Shown: in pieces, positions 8,698 to 16,961 of the stretch
Position numbering within the stretch: position 1 is the first letter of the stretch
Layout of the letters: each line of letters starts with the position of its first letter
Assembly (NCBI GenBank): GCA_001803415.1
Contig: MHDC01000014.1
Location: 42,703 to 80,925 of the forward strand
Length of the DNA: 38,223 bases
Direction: 5' to 3'
From: Microgenomates group bacterium RBG_16_45_19
GTDB taxonomy: Bacteria > Patescibacteriota > Microgenomatia > UBA1400 > RBG-16-45-19
The notes under the pieces: model-generated
What the model saw: the letters and a program-made list of their open reading frames with translations, nothing else
Told to the model about the DNA's origin: nothing
Database searches by the model: none
Made by a program: the position numbers and the translations under genes

Positions 8698-8815
8698 ATA
8701 CTCGTGCAGGCATCCAAGCATTTGCGCGCGCAATCATGCCCCCCGAAGCCTGCCGAGAAGATCTCGACATGGCGAGGGAGCGCGTGAGCACGCAAAATAC
8801 TGATGCCGAACAATA
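8698..8815. repeat. Hairpin element between comM and dprA
   Basis: The left arm around TCGTGCAGGCATCC..TTTGCG is imperfectly complementary to the right arm CGCAAAATACTGATGCCGAAC. The centre contains TGCGCGCGCA and CCCCGAAGCCTGCCGAG. It is related to the element at 7047-7137, so comM is bracketed by two members of the family in the same orientation. On the minus strand it lies between the dprA stop and the comM ribosome binding site and would fold in the mRNA. Confidence 0.55.
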
Positions 8816-8819
8816 ATAT

Positions 8820-9632
8820 TTAAGAGGCATAATACTTCCCTTCTCTCTCCACCACTTCTCCCTTCAAAGCTAATAGCGACAACTGTGCTCCCACCTCCGC
8901 CACCGGCTGTTTGAGTACCCGTGCCAACTCACTTGCAGTCATCGCTTCCTCACGTACCTTTAAGATCAACGGATCCTTAGTCTGGCTCAACTGCGGTTGA
9001 TACGAGTGATCCAGCCACATTTCTGCCTGGCCGGTGGCGATCAACTGGTTAGTGCCCTGACTCACTTGACTATTTATCGGCCCGGGCACTGCCCACAATT
9101 TCCGCCCCAATTTTTCCGCCCAGGCCGCCGTGATCAGCGACCCGCTTTTCAAAGCTGCCTCCACCACGATTACTTCTTTTGATAAGGCCGTCACGATCCG
9201 GTTTCTTAAAGGAAAAGTCCACAGCATCGCTCTTTGTTCCTCCCACTCTGACAGCACCGAGCCTCCGGCTTTGATAATATCCCTGGCGAGTTGCTCGTCG
9301 CTAGCCTCAAGTCTCTCTTTGATTCCCCAACCCAAGACGGCGATGGTCTTACCACCCGATGCCAACGCGACCCGGTGGGCATATTGGTCCACCCCATACA
9401 TAAACCCGGAAATAATCGTTTTCCCCTCTAAAGCCAGCTTAGGTACGATCAGCTCGATTACCCGCCGGCCGTACTGGCTCATTCGTCTTGAACCCACTAT
9501 CGCTACGCCATGGTCAAAAAGAGTTTTGCGCCACCGTCCCCGGTAATACAATTCCTCCGGTTTTTGGGCCAAATCCAACAAACCTTTCAACTCCGCCCGC
9601 TCCCGCCACTTATCCAGTCTTTTGTACTCCAT
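8820..9632 (-). CDS. dprA: DNA processing protein DprA
   Basis: Binds incoming single-stranded DNA and loads RecA during transformation. The Rossmann-like core is clear: VGSRRMSQYGRRV, the SGFMYGVDQYAH motif, then FPLRNRIVTALS and EAALKSGSLITAAWA. The C-terminal winged-helix-like segment (TASELARVLKQ) is present. The N-terminal SAM-like domain of longer DprA proteins is largely missing at 270 aa. The ATG at 9632 has no Shine-Dalgarno; an extended -10 box (TGTTATCTT) ends exactly 6 nt before it, indicating a leaderless transcript. The gene is divergent from the large membrane-protein gene at 9718, with 85 bp between start codons. Confidence 0.95.
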   Translation of the reverse strand: MEYKRLDKWRERAELKGLLDLAQKPEELYYRGRWRKTLFDHGVAIVGSRRMSQYGRRVIELIVPKLALEGKTIISGFMYGVDQYAHRVALASGGKTIAVLGWGIKERLEASDEQLARDIIKAGGSVLSEWEEQRAMLWTFPLRNRIVTALSKEVIVVEAALKSGSLITAAWAEKLGRKLWAVPGPINSQVSQGTNQLIATGQAEMWLDHSYQPQLSQTKDPLILKVREEAMTASELARVLKQPVAEVGAQLSLLALKGEVVEREGKYYAS

Positions 9633-9638
9633 GCTTTA

Positions 9639-9711
9639 AAGATAACACTCCCAGCCCTCCTATGACCAAGACCAATAATCTTTCCTTACCTAGAACATTT
9701 CCCGCTATAAT
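9639..9711. promoter_or_regulatory. Divergent pair of near-start promoters (dprA and GT-C gene)
   Basis: On the minus strand TATCTT (9639-9644), extended by an upstream TG, ends 6 nt before the dprA ATG. On the plus strand TATAAT (9706-9711) ends 6 nt before the ATG at 9718. Neither gene has a ribosome binding site. The -35 sequences are weak on both sides. Confidence 0.6.
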
Positions 9712-9717
9712 ATCCCC

Positions 9718-12700
9718 ATGAAATCATTTCTCACTAAATATTGGGCTTTACTCGTCCTAGGTTTAACCCCCATTATTATCACCGTCACCACCCTTACTCC
9801 CACCCAATACTTTGCGGGCTGGGACAACTTCACCACCTACTTTAATCTTAAATCCAATCTTTTCCGCACCTTTTTTGCTACTTGGCGAGCTTACCGTGGT
9901 CTAGGTGTCGCCAGTGATACTGAAGTAGTCGATCTCTCCCGCCAACTATTCTATCTCATTCTTTCCTTCATTCCCCTAAACCTTATCGATCAAATCTATA
10001 CCCTCTTAACCCTTGCTCTTGGGGTATTCGGTGTCTATTTCCTCACCCATAGTCTTATCCCCACCAAAAAACCTTCTTTTGGGAATTCCTTCGCTGCTCT
10101 GATTGCTAGTTTCTTCTATTTCCTAAATCTCAACACTTTGGCTGTTTACTACTACCCTATGCCGATGTATATCGCCCGTTTCGCCTGGTTTCCTTGGGTG
10201 CTTTACAGCTTTATCCGCTACATCCGCCACCCTAAACCTAAAAACTTGCTCCTCGTCGCAATCGTTTGTTTTCTGGCTTCCAGCGCTTACCTTACCGCTA
10301 CCGTCTTTTTCACTTTACTTATCCCGTTAGTCTTTATTCTTCTTTGCTATCATCCTCCTGATAAAACCGCCCTAAAATTGATTTCAGTTTTTCTTTGCAT
10401 CAACGCCTTCTGGCTTTTGCCCTTCACTGACTATGCCGTCAGGAAATCCGCTTTAATCCCCCAAGCTACCATTCTTACTCAAGTTAATGAAAGCCAATTC
10501 AATCAAGCCCCCAATCATTTTAATTGGTCTAAATTATTATCCTTATACCCTAGCTTTTTCTACATCGACTCCGCCAAAGATCTAGATTCCCAAACCTCTA
10601 TTTCACTCTATCCTAATCAAGACCAATTCAATCCCGCTACCCACCCATTTTTACTCTTATTTGTTAGCTTAGGTTTAATTGGCAGCCTCCTCATTCTCAT
10701 CAAAAAACCTCACCTTACCCATATCTGGATCCCGGCAACTTTAATTACCAGCCTCTTCCTTTTACGTCAGAATTACCCCCCCTTAAACCAGCTTTATGCC
10801 TGGCTCAGTACCTATATACCCTATTTCAATGTGGTTTTCCGCTTTGGTGACGCTAAATTTAACAATTTAATAGCTCTAACCGCTAGTTTAGCCATCGGCA
10901 TTTTAATATATTATTGCCTCACCGCTTTTCCTAAATCCAAGACCGCTAGATTAACTATCATTTCCATTTTTCCCATCATCTTGATACTCACTCTCAAACA
11001 ATACCTCACCTTTTTGACCGGCAATTTTATCAGCTCCTTGTCAAAGGTTAGTTTCCCTAAAGCGTATCAAGATATTGCCGCCATCATTAATCAAAACCCT
11101 GACCAAGCCCGGGTTTTACACCTCCCTAACGATTCTCTATCGTACTTCAAAAGCCATCGTTGGGGTTATTTTGGTTCCACTTTCATGGCTTTCAAACTCA
11201 ACCAACCTTTATTCGACCAGGCTTTCGCCCCAGCCAGCCCGGAAAACGACCAAATTGACCAACAAATCCAAAGATTAGCCCACAACAGCGCTAACCTCAA
11301 GAATCTAAACGACTTCACCGATAAACTCCGAGAATTGCAAACCCTTTTATCGCTCACCAACACCCGTTATCTTATCCATGACCAAACTGTTGGTCGGCAT
11401 AACCTGGAAGAAAATGTCACTTATTGGGGTGAATTTCATGAAGAAGACTATACCGCCCTGATCCAAGCAGCGATCCAGGCAGGCATTATTAGTCCCGTCA
11501 AAACCTATACCTTACCTATTAATTCACCCGCCAACACCATCACCCTTTATCAAACCGTTTTTCCTGGCCTTAAGACCCAAACCTTAAGTTCAGCCGAACT
11601 GCTTAACCCTCACCAAGAACAAGTAGTTACTTTAAGCTTAACCAGTCCCCTAACTTACTACCAATCATCGGCCTTATCCGGTACCCTCTTTCCCTTTTAT
11701 CTTCAAAGCCCGGTTTATACCCCGTCAAACAACATCCTCAACGCCTCTCTCTCACCACCTATCCCCCCGGGACAAATCACTACTACCCCTGCCGTCAATG
11801 ACACTCACAATTACCAGATTTACCTCTCCGCTACTGATCAAGACCTGCTTATTTCTGTTAATTTCGTCCCTTATCCCTTTAAAACCAATGCCTCCCCGTC
11901 AATCTGGCAAGCCAGTCTTCCCTTAAATTCTCTCCCCCCTCTTGTGCCTCAAACTCTAGATAGTTACGCCGCCGATTGGCACATTTTGCCCTATACCAAT
12001 ATTAGCCAACTCCGTCTCAGTTTGGGTGAAACCGTCATCCCTCTGCCTTACCCCTTACCTCAAACCCCTACTTACTTAACCACGATTACCTCTTCTCAAA
12101 ATCCGCTGACTCTCACCCTGCTCGAACCGGAATCAACCCAAAGCCTCAACCCCACCCAATTCACCTATACCGACAAGCCTAATTGTTATCAAGACGCTCT
12201 TGAAGGTTACGCCCACAACCTAACTACTTCAGCCACAGACGTAAGTCTCACCACCTCCAAAGGGACTACTTGCCTTACCGCTCCGCTTACATCCACCAAC
12301 GAAGCGACTCCTTATTACGAAATCAATTTCACCTACCAACTTCAGACTACCGACTTAACCCCCAAACCGGTTATTGATAGCCCTAACCCCAATCATCAAC
12401 AAATACTTGAATCTGTTTCCACCTTACCATCTGCCAACTACTTTACCGGCTGCTTGATCCACCCCGAATCTAATCACTGTCTTAACAATCACCATACCTT
12501 TAACTCCCAAGGGAAAAATCTTACCCTACCCACCTCCCGCACTACCACCGCCCCGCCCCAACTGTTTATTACTCTACCCACGATTAACCAGCAAACCGCT
12601 AAATTAACCATTACTAATCCAGTTTTCACCACCTACCGCCCACTTTCAAATACCCCGCTTAACCTAAACACCTCATACCCCACTGCTCAAACAGATAACC

Positions 12701-13626
12701 TTGATTCTATCAATCTCCCTTACTCCCTGTCCCCTGAAAGCTATTATTTTAATCCCGATATTGACGCCTTGAGGGTCTATTACTCACCCTGTCTTGAGCC
12801 TGATAGTTACCACACGGCTAAAGTCACCGCCAATAACCAACTCCTCCTTTATCACCACAATTGCTCAGTGGGGGCTTATACCATCCTGCCTTATAATTCC
12901 GACCACTTCTACCTCTGGCAAACTGATTACCAGCTTCACTCCGGCAAATTCCCAACCTTCGAATTGATAGGGGATTATCAATACCTCAACCAATACTTGT
13001 CTTTAAGCCAAGGTTATCCTCAGAATCCGGGATACCGGTCTACCTCCACCTATATCTATCCTTATCCTGGCATTAACGATCAAAATAGCCGCCAATATAC
13101 CATCAGTGAAAACTCAAAAAACCAAGGTATCATCACCATCGGCGACGTCAACCTGATGCAATTACCCACTGCCTGGCAAAACCTGACCATTACGCCAAAC
13201 ACCATTGGTCCCAACCAGTTCGACCCAAATACTCAAGTTATCCAAACTCAATCTTTATTACCATCTTTATGGAAAATAGACCTGCAAACCACTAGCCGAG
13301 AACCCGCTAATCTTTCTACCTTCCTCCACTTTTCCCAAGCCTATGATGATCAATGGCACCTCTACCAAACTCACCATCCCCTATTCGCTCTCCTAGGCAT
13401 CGGCCAGGTCGACGCCGATCATGTCAAAGTGAACGGTCTCACCAATGGCTGGATTTTCAACCCCTCTGCCAATAACCCCAAATCCACCACTTACTATGCT
13501 CTATATACTCCCGAAAGATTAGCCATCTTAGGCTGGCTACTCACTCTCGGTACCTTCCTTATTATTATTTTGCCCAAGCTAAAGCGTACGAAAACTTCTC
13601 CCAAACCTGCCACAAAGACAAACTAA
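9718..13626 (+). CDS. Giant polytopic GT-C/YfhO-like membrane glycosyltransferase
   Basis: A 1302-aa protein. The first roughly 450 residues form a dozen or so membrane helices. The first extracytoplasmic loop has GWDNFTTYFNLKSNLF, a pattern seen in YfhO and AftD-like (DUF3367-type) proteins of the GT-C superfamily, where an acidic residue in this loop is catalytic. Residues of roughly 450-1270 form a long exported, beta-rich, Thr/Ser/Pro/Asn-rich region, and a last membrane helix (AILGWLLTLGTFLIIILPKL) precedes a Lys-rich tail. It probably transfers sugars from polyprenyl-phosphate donors to surface glycans or proteins. It starts 6 nt after TATAAT. Its 3' end overlaps the convergent GT2 gene by 62 bp. 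The codons are extremely C- and A-rich. The superfamily is likely, the substrate unknown. Confidence 0.7.
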   Translation: MKSFLTKYWALLVLGLTPIIITVTTLTPTQYFAGWDNFTTYFNLKSNLFRTFFATWRAYRGLGVASDTEVVDLSRQLFYLILSFIPLNLIDQIYTLLTLALGVFGVYFLTHSLIPTKKPSFGNSFAALIASFFYFLNLNTLAVYYYPMPMYIARFAWFPWVLYSFIRYIRHPKPKNLLLVAIVCFLASSAYLTATVFFTLLIPLVFILLCYHPPDKTALKLISVFLCINAFWLLPFTDYAVRKSALIPQATILTQVNESQFNQAPNHFNWSKLLSLYPSFFYIDSAKDLDSQTSISLYPNQDQFNPATHPFLLLFVSLGLIGSLLILIKKPHLTHIWIPATLITSLFLLRQNYPPLNQLYAWLSTYIPYFNVVFRFGDAKFNNLIALTASLAIGILIYYCLTAFPKSKTARLTIISIFPIILILTLKQYLTFLTGNFISSLSKVSFPKAYQDIAAIINQNPDQARVLHLPNDSLSYFKSHRWGYFGSTFMAFKLNQPLFDQAFAPASPENDQIDQQIQRLAHNSANLKNLNDFTDKLRELQTLLSLTNTRYLIHDQTVGRHNLEENVTYWGEFHEEDYTALIQAAIQAGIISPVKTYTLPINSPANTITLYQTVFPGLKTQTLSSAELLNPHQEQVVTLSLTSPLTYYQSSALSGTLFPFYLQSPVYTPSNNILNASLSPPIPPGQITTTPAVNDTHNYQIYLSATDQDLLISVNFVPYPFKTNASPSIWQASLPLNSLPPLVPQTLDSYAADWHILPYTNISQLRLSLGETVIPLPYPLPQTPTYLTTITSSQNPLTLTLLEPESTQSLNPTQFTYTDKPNCYQDALEGYAHNLTTSATDVSLTTSKGTTCLTAPLTSTNEATPYYEINFTYQLQTTDLTPKPVIDSPNPNHQQILESVSTLPSANYFTGCLIHPESNHCLNNHHTFNSQGKNLTLPTSRTTTAPPQLFITLPTINQQTAKLTITNPVFTTYRPLSNTPLNLNTSYPTAQTDNLDSINLPYSLSPESYYFNPDIDALRVYYSPCLEPDSYHTAKVTANNQLLLYHHNCSVGAYTILPYNSDHFYLWQTDYQLHSGKFPTFELIGDYQYLNQYLSLSQGYPQNPGYRSTSTYIYPYPGINDQNSRQYTISENSKNQGIITIGDVNLMQLPTAWQNLTITPNTIGPNQFDPNTQVIQTQSLLPSLWKIDLQTTSREPANLSTFLHFSQAYDDQWHLYQTHHPLFALLGIGQVDADHVKVNGLTNGWIFNPSANNPKSTTYYALYTPERLAILGWLLTLGTFLIIILPKLKRTKTSPKPATKTN

Positions 13627-14455
13627 ATTGGCGTTTCTTCCATAATTTACGCATTAACCGGTACACAAACCAATTAAACCGGGGCGGAAAGACTAACCCG
13701 GCTGCATATTCAGCCGCCCAAAACGCATACTCACCCAATGACGGTTTGCGAATATTAATAGCCGCCCACTGGTGCACTTCCCAGGTTTTCTTCATCTGCA
13801 GTCTGTGGCTCATAATCGACCCGGCTTTGTTATGCCATCTCACCCGGGTTAATACTTGGGGGATATTGGCCAATTTCCCCAATTTCCCGAGCATGTACCA
13901 CATATGCACATCATCCGCCGGCCACATCACTTGACTATAACCATTAGTTTTCAAAAAAGCCGATTCACGATACATGACGGCGGGATCTGCAAACGGAGAC
14001 AAGGTCATCCAAATCGCTTTTAACGCTTTATCATCAAGTGGAAACTTGACCATATCAAAGTGTTTATTTGTAGCCGTAAACAACTCTATATAACTCCCTA
14101 CCACTACATGCTCGGGATGGTTTTCCAAGAAAGCGACTTGCTTTTCCAAACGACCCTTAACCATCAAGTCATCCTGATTAATCCGGGCAATATACTCACC
14201 TTTCGCTACCTTAATCCCCTCATTCAAACACCGGGTCATTCCCTTATTCTTGTTAAAATTTACAATACTGACTTGACCGTGATATTGCGCTGCCAAACTG
14301 CAGCAGCGCTTTTTACTGCCATCGGTACTGCCATCATCTACCAAAATCGCTTCCACCGGTAAATTGGTGCTCTCAAAAACCGAATGCACTGTTTCTTCAA
14401 GGTACTGGGCTCCGTTAAAAACCGGGATCAAGACACTAACTAAGGGTTTTTCCAT
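13565..14455 (-). CDS. Family 2 glycosyltransferase
   Basis: A GT-A fold enzyme of 296 aa. The N terminus has VSVLIPVFNGAQYLEETV, then the nucleotide-binding VDDGSTDGS and the acidic NQDD motif (DxD equivalent) in the IARINQDDLM segment, all typical of GT2. A C-terminal amphipathic region rich in Trp and basic residues may sit on the membrane. It probably adds a sugar to a lipid-linked or surface glycan and may supply the convergent GT-C protein. Its start overlaps the end of the small membrane-protein gene upstream by 16 nt, which suggests translational coupling. The acceptor and donor cannot be told from the sequence. Confidence 0.9.
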   Translation of the reverse strand: MEKPLVSVLIPVFNGAQYLEETVHSVFESTNLPVEAILVDDGSTDGSKKRCCSLAAQYHGQVSIVNFNKNKGMTRCLNEGIKVAKGEYIARINQDDLMVKGRLEKQVAFLENHPEHVVVGSYIELFTATNKHFDMVKFPLDDKALKAIWMTLSPFADPAVMYRESAFLKTNGYSQVMWPADDVHMWYMLGKLGKLANIPQVLTRVRWHNKAGSIMSHRLQMKKTWEVHQWAAINIRKPSLGEYAFWAAEYAAGLVFPPRFNWFVYRLMRKLWKKRQFSLSLWQVWEKFSYALAWAK

Positions 14456-14691
14456 AAATACCCCTTATCTTTCAAGCACTGACGGTAAACATCTTCTACG
14501 GGTGTCGTTACCGTTCCATCTTTAACTGCCCGGGTGTAACTAACGCTTTGGGCACAAGTCTCATAAGCCCGGTTTCTGATTTCTTGTTCTCGCATGGTTA
14601 AATAATCCTGAGCCAGTACCCAAATCACCACCAAAAAAACCGCCATGATCAAGGCGGTTATGGTTAAAGTGATGTATTTTACGGTATTCAT
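14440..14691 (-). CDS. Small single-pass membrane protein upstream of GT2
   Basis: An 83-aa protein with an N-terminal membrane helix (about residues 6-27, TLTITALIMAVFLVVIWVLA) and a polar, partly helical tail containing two Cys residues (ETCAQS and YRQCLK). It overlaps the GT2 gene by 16 nt, so the two are probably an operon. No Shine-Dalgarno sequence is present. The start codon sits at the outer edge of a 110-nt imperfect palindrome (14692-14802), which could influence initiation. I do not recognise the family. Confidence 0.6.
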   Translation of the reverse strand: MNTVKYITLTITALIMAVFLVVIWVLAQDYLTMREQEIRNRAYETCAQSVSYTRAVKDGTVTTPVEDVYRQCLKDKGYLWKNP

Positions 14692-14880
14692 ACTTGTCTG
14701 TCTTTGAACTCACAAACTTTTAATTCGTCATTCCGGTAAAGGCATTAGCCTTATCCGGAATCTATAGAAATAAGTTTTTGAGCTCAAAACAAACAGGCAT
14801 GCAAGAGCAAAAGATATCCAAAAATCGGATAAATTTTAGCTCAGAGCAGCAATGCATGTTTGTTCGACCTATTGGTCTTA
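14692..14880. repeat. Two adjacent long imperfect palindromes
   Basis: Palindrome 1 (about 14692-14802): CTTGTCTGTCTTTGAACTC is matched by GAGCTCAAAACAAACAGGC, with an inner hairpin ATTCCGG/CCGGAAT. Palindrome 2 (about 14790-14873): AACAAACAGGCATGC is matched by GCATGTTTGTT, with an inner GAGCAAAA/TTTTAGCTC arm. The two share the AACAAACAGGC arm and so could fold in alternative ways. They lie at the downstream edge of the lipoprotein/membrane module. The rest of 14881-15030 shows nothing I can name. Confidence 0.55.
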
Positions 14881-15030
14881 TGTATCCGGAGGGATGGGTT
14901 GATTTGCTTAGTCGGCAAAGACGTTAGCAAACAATTGCCATCTCTGATCCCCAGAATTGTTTTTTCAAAAGCCAGATCCCGTTGGCTCTTGAGTTGGATT
15001 GACCTCTCCGGGTTGAGGTTGGCGGCCATC

Positions 15031-15828
15031 TTACTGGCAAGCCTTGACAGCGCGACCGCCGTTGGGAGCCACCACTTCCGCGGTAACAAACCATACGAAG
15101 CCGCTGCTGCCGACCATGGTGACACCGCTGGGAATAGCGGTCGAGGGGAAGGTGCCCAGAAAGTAGTACCCTGCCGGCACTTTACCGCCCTCAGCGATCG
15201 GCATCCCATAGGCATAGCCTGTGGACTCGAAGAAAGCATTGAATGCCACCGGGTCGCTTGCCGAACCAATGCCGGACATAGTCGCCATGCTAGCGCAGCC
15301 GCTCTGGGTGGTGACCTTAGGGGTCTCGCCGCCACAGATATTGGCAAAACGGCCACCGCCGTTGGGTAGCAGGATCTTATATGCCACGGTCGTGGTGTAA
15401 ATCCCCCAACCACCCTGAGTGCGAACTGCCTTGACGCCGGCCGGCAAGGTCTTGATATTGTCGAAGAGGTCGGTCCAGAAGGCCGACCCGGCGGGAACGG
15501 TGAATCCGTTCGTCGACTCCACCATCTCCTGGGTCCATGCTCCGCCGATCTTTGAATTCAAGTTGAAGTCGCGGTCCAACTCCGAAAGCAGTTCGCTCAC
15601 GGTTTTGGTGCTATTCACCTTGGCCTCGAAATCAGCTGCCGCAATGCAGGTGTTGCCAGTAGGGGCGTTCGCAGGCGCTTCAGTCACAGAAGGGGCCGGG
15701 GGGGCAACTGGAGCTTGGGTGGTCACGGGCTGAGCCGGGGCGGGGTTGGCAGGGCTGCCAACGCAGGCCGAAATGACCAGACTAAACAGGACAATCAGGT
15801 ACAGGGGGTAATACTGGTTTTTCTTCAC
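15031..15828 (-). CDS. Secreted lipoprotein of unknown function
   Basis: A 265-aa protein with a lipoprotein signal peptide (LYLIVLFSLVISAC, lipobox Cys near residue 22), then a Pro/Ala/Thr-rich linker (about residues 25-58) and a globular domain of about 200 residues with several Cys. Within that domain two similar stretches (GFTVPAGSAFWTDLF..VRTQGGWGIYT and GYYFLGTFPS..SGFVWFVTAEV) suggest an internal duplication. It starts with GTG 9 nt after AAGGAG. It is the second gene of a pair with the membrane protein upstream (12-nt gap). Base composition is balanced in G and C, unlike neighbouring minus-strand genes, which suggests acquisition. The family is not recognised. Confidence 0.75.
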   Translation of the reverse strand: MKKNQYYPLYLIVLFSLVISACVGSPANPAPAQPVTTQAPVAPPAPSVTEAPANAPTGNTCIAAADFEAKVNSTKTVSELLSELDRDFNLNSKIGGAWTQEMVESTNGFTVPAGSAFWTDLFDNIKTLPAGVKAVRTQGGWGIYTTTVAYKILLPNGGGRFANICGGETPKVTTQSGCASMATMSGIGSASDPVAFNAFFESTGYAYGMPIAEGGKVPAGYYFLGTFPSTAIPSGVTMVGSSGFVWFVTAEVVAPNGGRAVKACQ

Positions 15829-15840
15829 GTCAGACTCTCC

Positions 15841-16218
15841 TTATTTCATCTTGATCCACTCATAGACTTCGACGACGAGGTCGATAGTCACGATTACGCC
15901 GATAGTGCGCAGGATGTTCTCCAAGGTCATCCCCACTGGGAAAAAGATCAGCACCAGGGACAAGCCATTGAGAAACACTGAGATGCTGCGCGCGGCGCCA
16001 TCCCACCTCGACCGTTTCGGGTCTACATTCGGTGGGGTCAGAAAGAGTTTCGCCACCTCGGCAACGAGATCAATCGCGATGATTGCACCGGCCACTCTCA
16101 GGACATGGATCGTTTCCACACCGGTGCTTACGCCGACGATGACAAGGACAATAACGTTGAGAACCATACTCAACGCCTGTCCACTGTGCAACAACTTCAG
16201 CTTCCATTCATTCGACAT
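15841..16218 (-). CDS. Four-helix membrane protein paired with the lipoprotein
   Basis: A 125-aa integral membrane protein with about four membrane helices arranged as two similar halves. The VLRVAGAIIAIDLVAEVAKLF segment matches the later ILRTIGVIVTIDLVVEVYEWI, indicating an internal duplication. A basic cytoplasmic loop (PKRSRWDGAARS) separates the halves. The start is ATG behind GGAGGT. It is co-oriented with the lipoprotein gene 12 nt downstream, and both lack the C-over-G skew of the surroundings. It might anchor or sense something together with the lipoprotein, but no function is recognised. Confidence 0.75.
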   Translation of the reverse strand: MSNEWKLKLLHSGQALSMVLNVIVLVIVGVSTGVETIHVLRVAGAIIAIDLVAEVAKLFLTPPNVDPKRSRWDGAARSISVFLNGLSLVLIFFPVGMTLENILRTIGVIVTIDLVVEVYEWIKMK

Positions 16219-16241
16219 TGTTTTACCTCCGTTGAAAAAAA

Positions 16242-16298
16242 TTGACTTTCAGGCTGCGCCCACTCTAAAACCTAACAAACTTAAGTCCCAGAGTGGGC
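16242..16298. promoter_or_regulatory. Possible + strand promoter overlapping a 9-bp hairpin
   Basis: TTGACT (16242-16247) is followed, with a 16-bp spacer, by TCTAAA. Overlapping this is a perfect inverted repeat GCCCACTCT (16258-16266)/AGAGTGGGC (16290-16298). The hairpin could be part of the leader of the minus-strand membrane gene or of the plus-strand transcript. Both readings are weak. Confidence 0.3.
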
Positions 16299-16321
16299 GA
16301 GCCCAAAAAATTAGGAGGAAT

Positions 16322-16522
16322 TTGTCAAACAAACATATTGTGCTCTATCCATACATAGCACTTTCGTGCGATGTAGGACTTGCATGCCTTGTTAAAGTGC
16401 CCTATGAAAAGCGCAGGGTAAACCCTTTTCGGGCTACCATGAGTAAGACAGCTATTGTCCTACCCGGCTTATCAAAGGGTGTCTCAAGCATTTCTGCCCG
16501 AAACACAACTATTTTCTGCTAG
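16322..16522 (+). CDS. Possible 66-aa ORF with AGGAGG leader (uncertain)
   Basis: A TTG-initiated frame follows AGGAGG (16313-16318) at only 3-nt spacing and runs to TAG. The product (begins SNKHIVLYPYIAL, ends NTTIFC) is unlike anything I recognise. It sits between a possible -35 (TTGACT) and a terminator-like hairpin. The stretch also has several local hairpins (GCACTTTCGTGC) and could instead be a structured RNA. Confidence 0.28.
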   Translation: MSNKHIVLYPYIALSCDVGLACLVKVPYEKRRVNPFRATMSKTAIVLPGLSKGVSSISARNTTIFC

Positions 16523-16541
16523 TCAAACAAGCTAATGCTTG

Positions 16542-16564
16542 GTAGCAGATAGATGCTACTTTTA
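16542..16564 (+). terminator. Short hairpin plus T-run, terminator-like
   Basis: GTAGCA (16542-16547), a 6-nt loop, TGCTAC (16554-16559), then TTTT. It would end a plus-strand transcript covering the possible 66-aa ORF. The stem is short, so efficiency is doubtful. Confidence 0.4.
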
Positions 16565-16597
16565 CTAAAGAAACATCTACCTGCCAGCAATTCACTT

Positions 16598-16606
16598 TGT
16601 TATACT
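16598..16606 (+). promoter_or_regulatory. Extended -10 promoter of the structured RNA
   Basis: TGTTATACT is a textbook extended -10 (TG-n-TATACT) ending 7 nt before the 5' strand of the first long stem of the RNA at 16613. No good -35 is seen, which is usual for extended -10 promoters. Confidence 0.6.
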
Positions 16607-16612
16607 TTTTAA

Positions 16613-16806
16613 TGTCGTGGGCCTGCCGGGTTGGGAGATCAGCCTGTCAAGCTCGATCTCGGGGGCTCAACTCCCCCCAGGTCCACGACTCCTATAAAGT
16701 CGTTGACATTTATCAGCTGTCGTGTCATACTAAGCAAGCTTGACAGGCTGAATCTTCTGCTCGGCGAGATCGCTAAGTGAAGCCACTTTAACCGGTGGCT
16801 TTTTTA
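16613..16806 (+). ncRNA. Unassigned structured RNA with two competing long stems
   Basis: About 195 nt between an extended -10 and an intrinsic terminator. Stem A is a 12-bp helix pairing 16614-16625 with 16678-16689. Stem B is a 28-bp helix pairing 16625-16653 with 16737-16765, interrupted only by two single-nt bulges and containing a perfect 14-bp core CAGCCTGTCAAGCT. A and B interlock as a pseudoknot topology too tight to form fully together, so the RNA should be bistable. A GGGGG/CCCCC hairpin with loop CTCAACT next to CAGGTCCACGA resembles a tRNA or tmRNA T-arm with its acceptor strand. Possible identities are a 6S-like RNA, a tRNA-like decoy, or a riboswitch ahead of the zinc-ribbon gene. 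There is no coding potential. Confidence 0.6.
16779..16806 (+). terminator. Intrinsic terminator of the structured RNA
   Basis: AAGCCAC (from 16780), loop TTTAACCG, GTGGCTT, then TTTTTT. A clean stem and U-tract on the plus strand. Confidence 0.8.
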
Positions 16807-16961
16807 TTGTTATTTACTTGTTAATTAAGTTATTAAGTGGTTATTTCCCAAATTCTTGAGGAAAAATCATCTAATAACTTTTGATCTATTTTGTTGCCTT
16901 GCCTCTGCAAAACACTGGTGTTGTAATGATCGCCCTTACAAATTAGCGTTGGGAGGTATTT

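Noticed and set aside
14841-15413. 190-aa minus and 169-aa plus ORFs
   Set aside because: Shadows of the lipoprotein gene, which has a signal peptide, lipobox and Shine-Dalgarno.
16311-16480. RNase P RNA
   Set aside because: ACCCGGCTTATC at 16462-16473 matches the conserved 3' region of RNase P RNA and GGAGGAA lies upstream, but the invariant GAGGAAAGTCC and ACAGAA partners are missing and the distance is too short.
16613-16806. tmRNA or an ordinary tRNA
   Set aside because: A T-arm and acceptor-like stem are present, but there is no anticodon arm, no tag reading frame and no pseudoknot set, and CGA replaces CCA.
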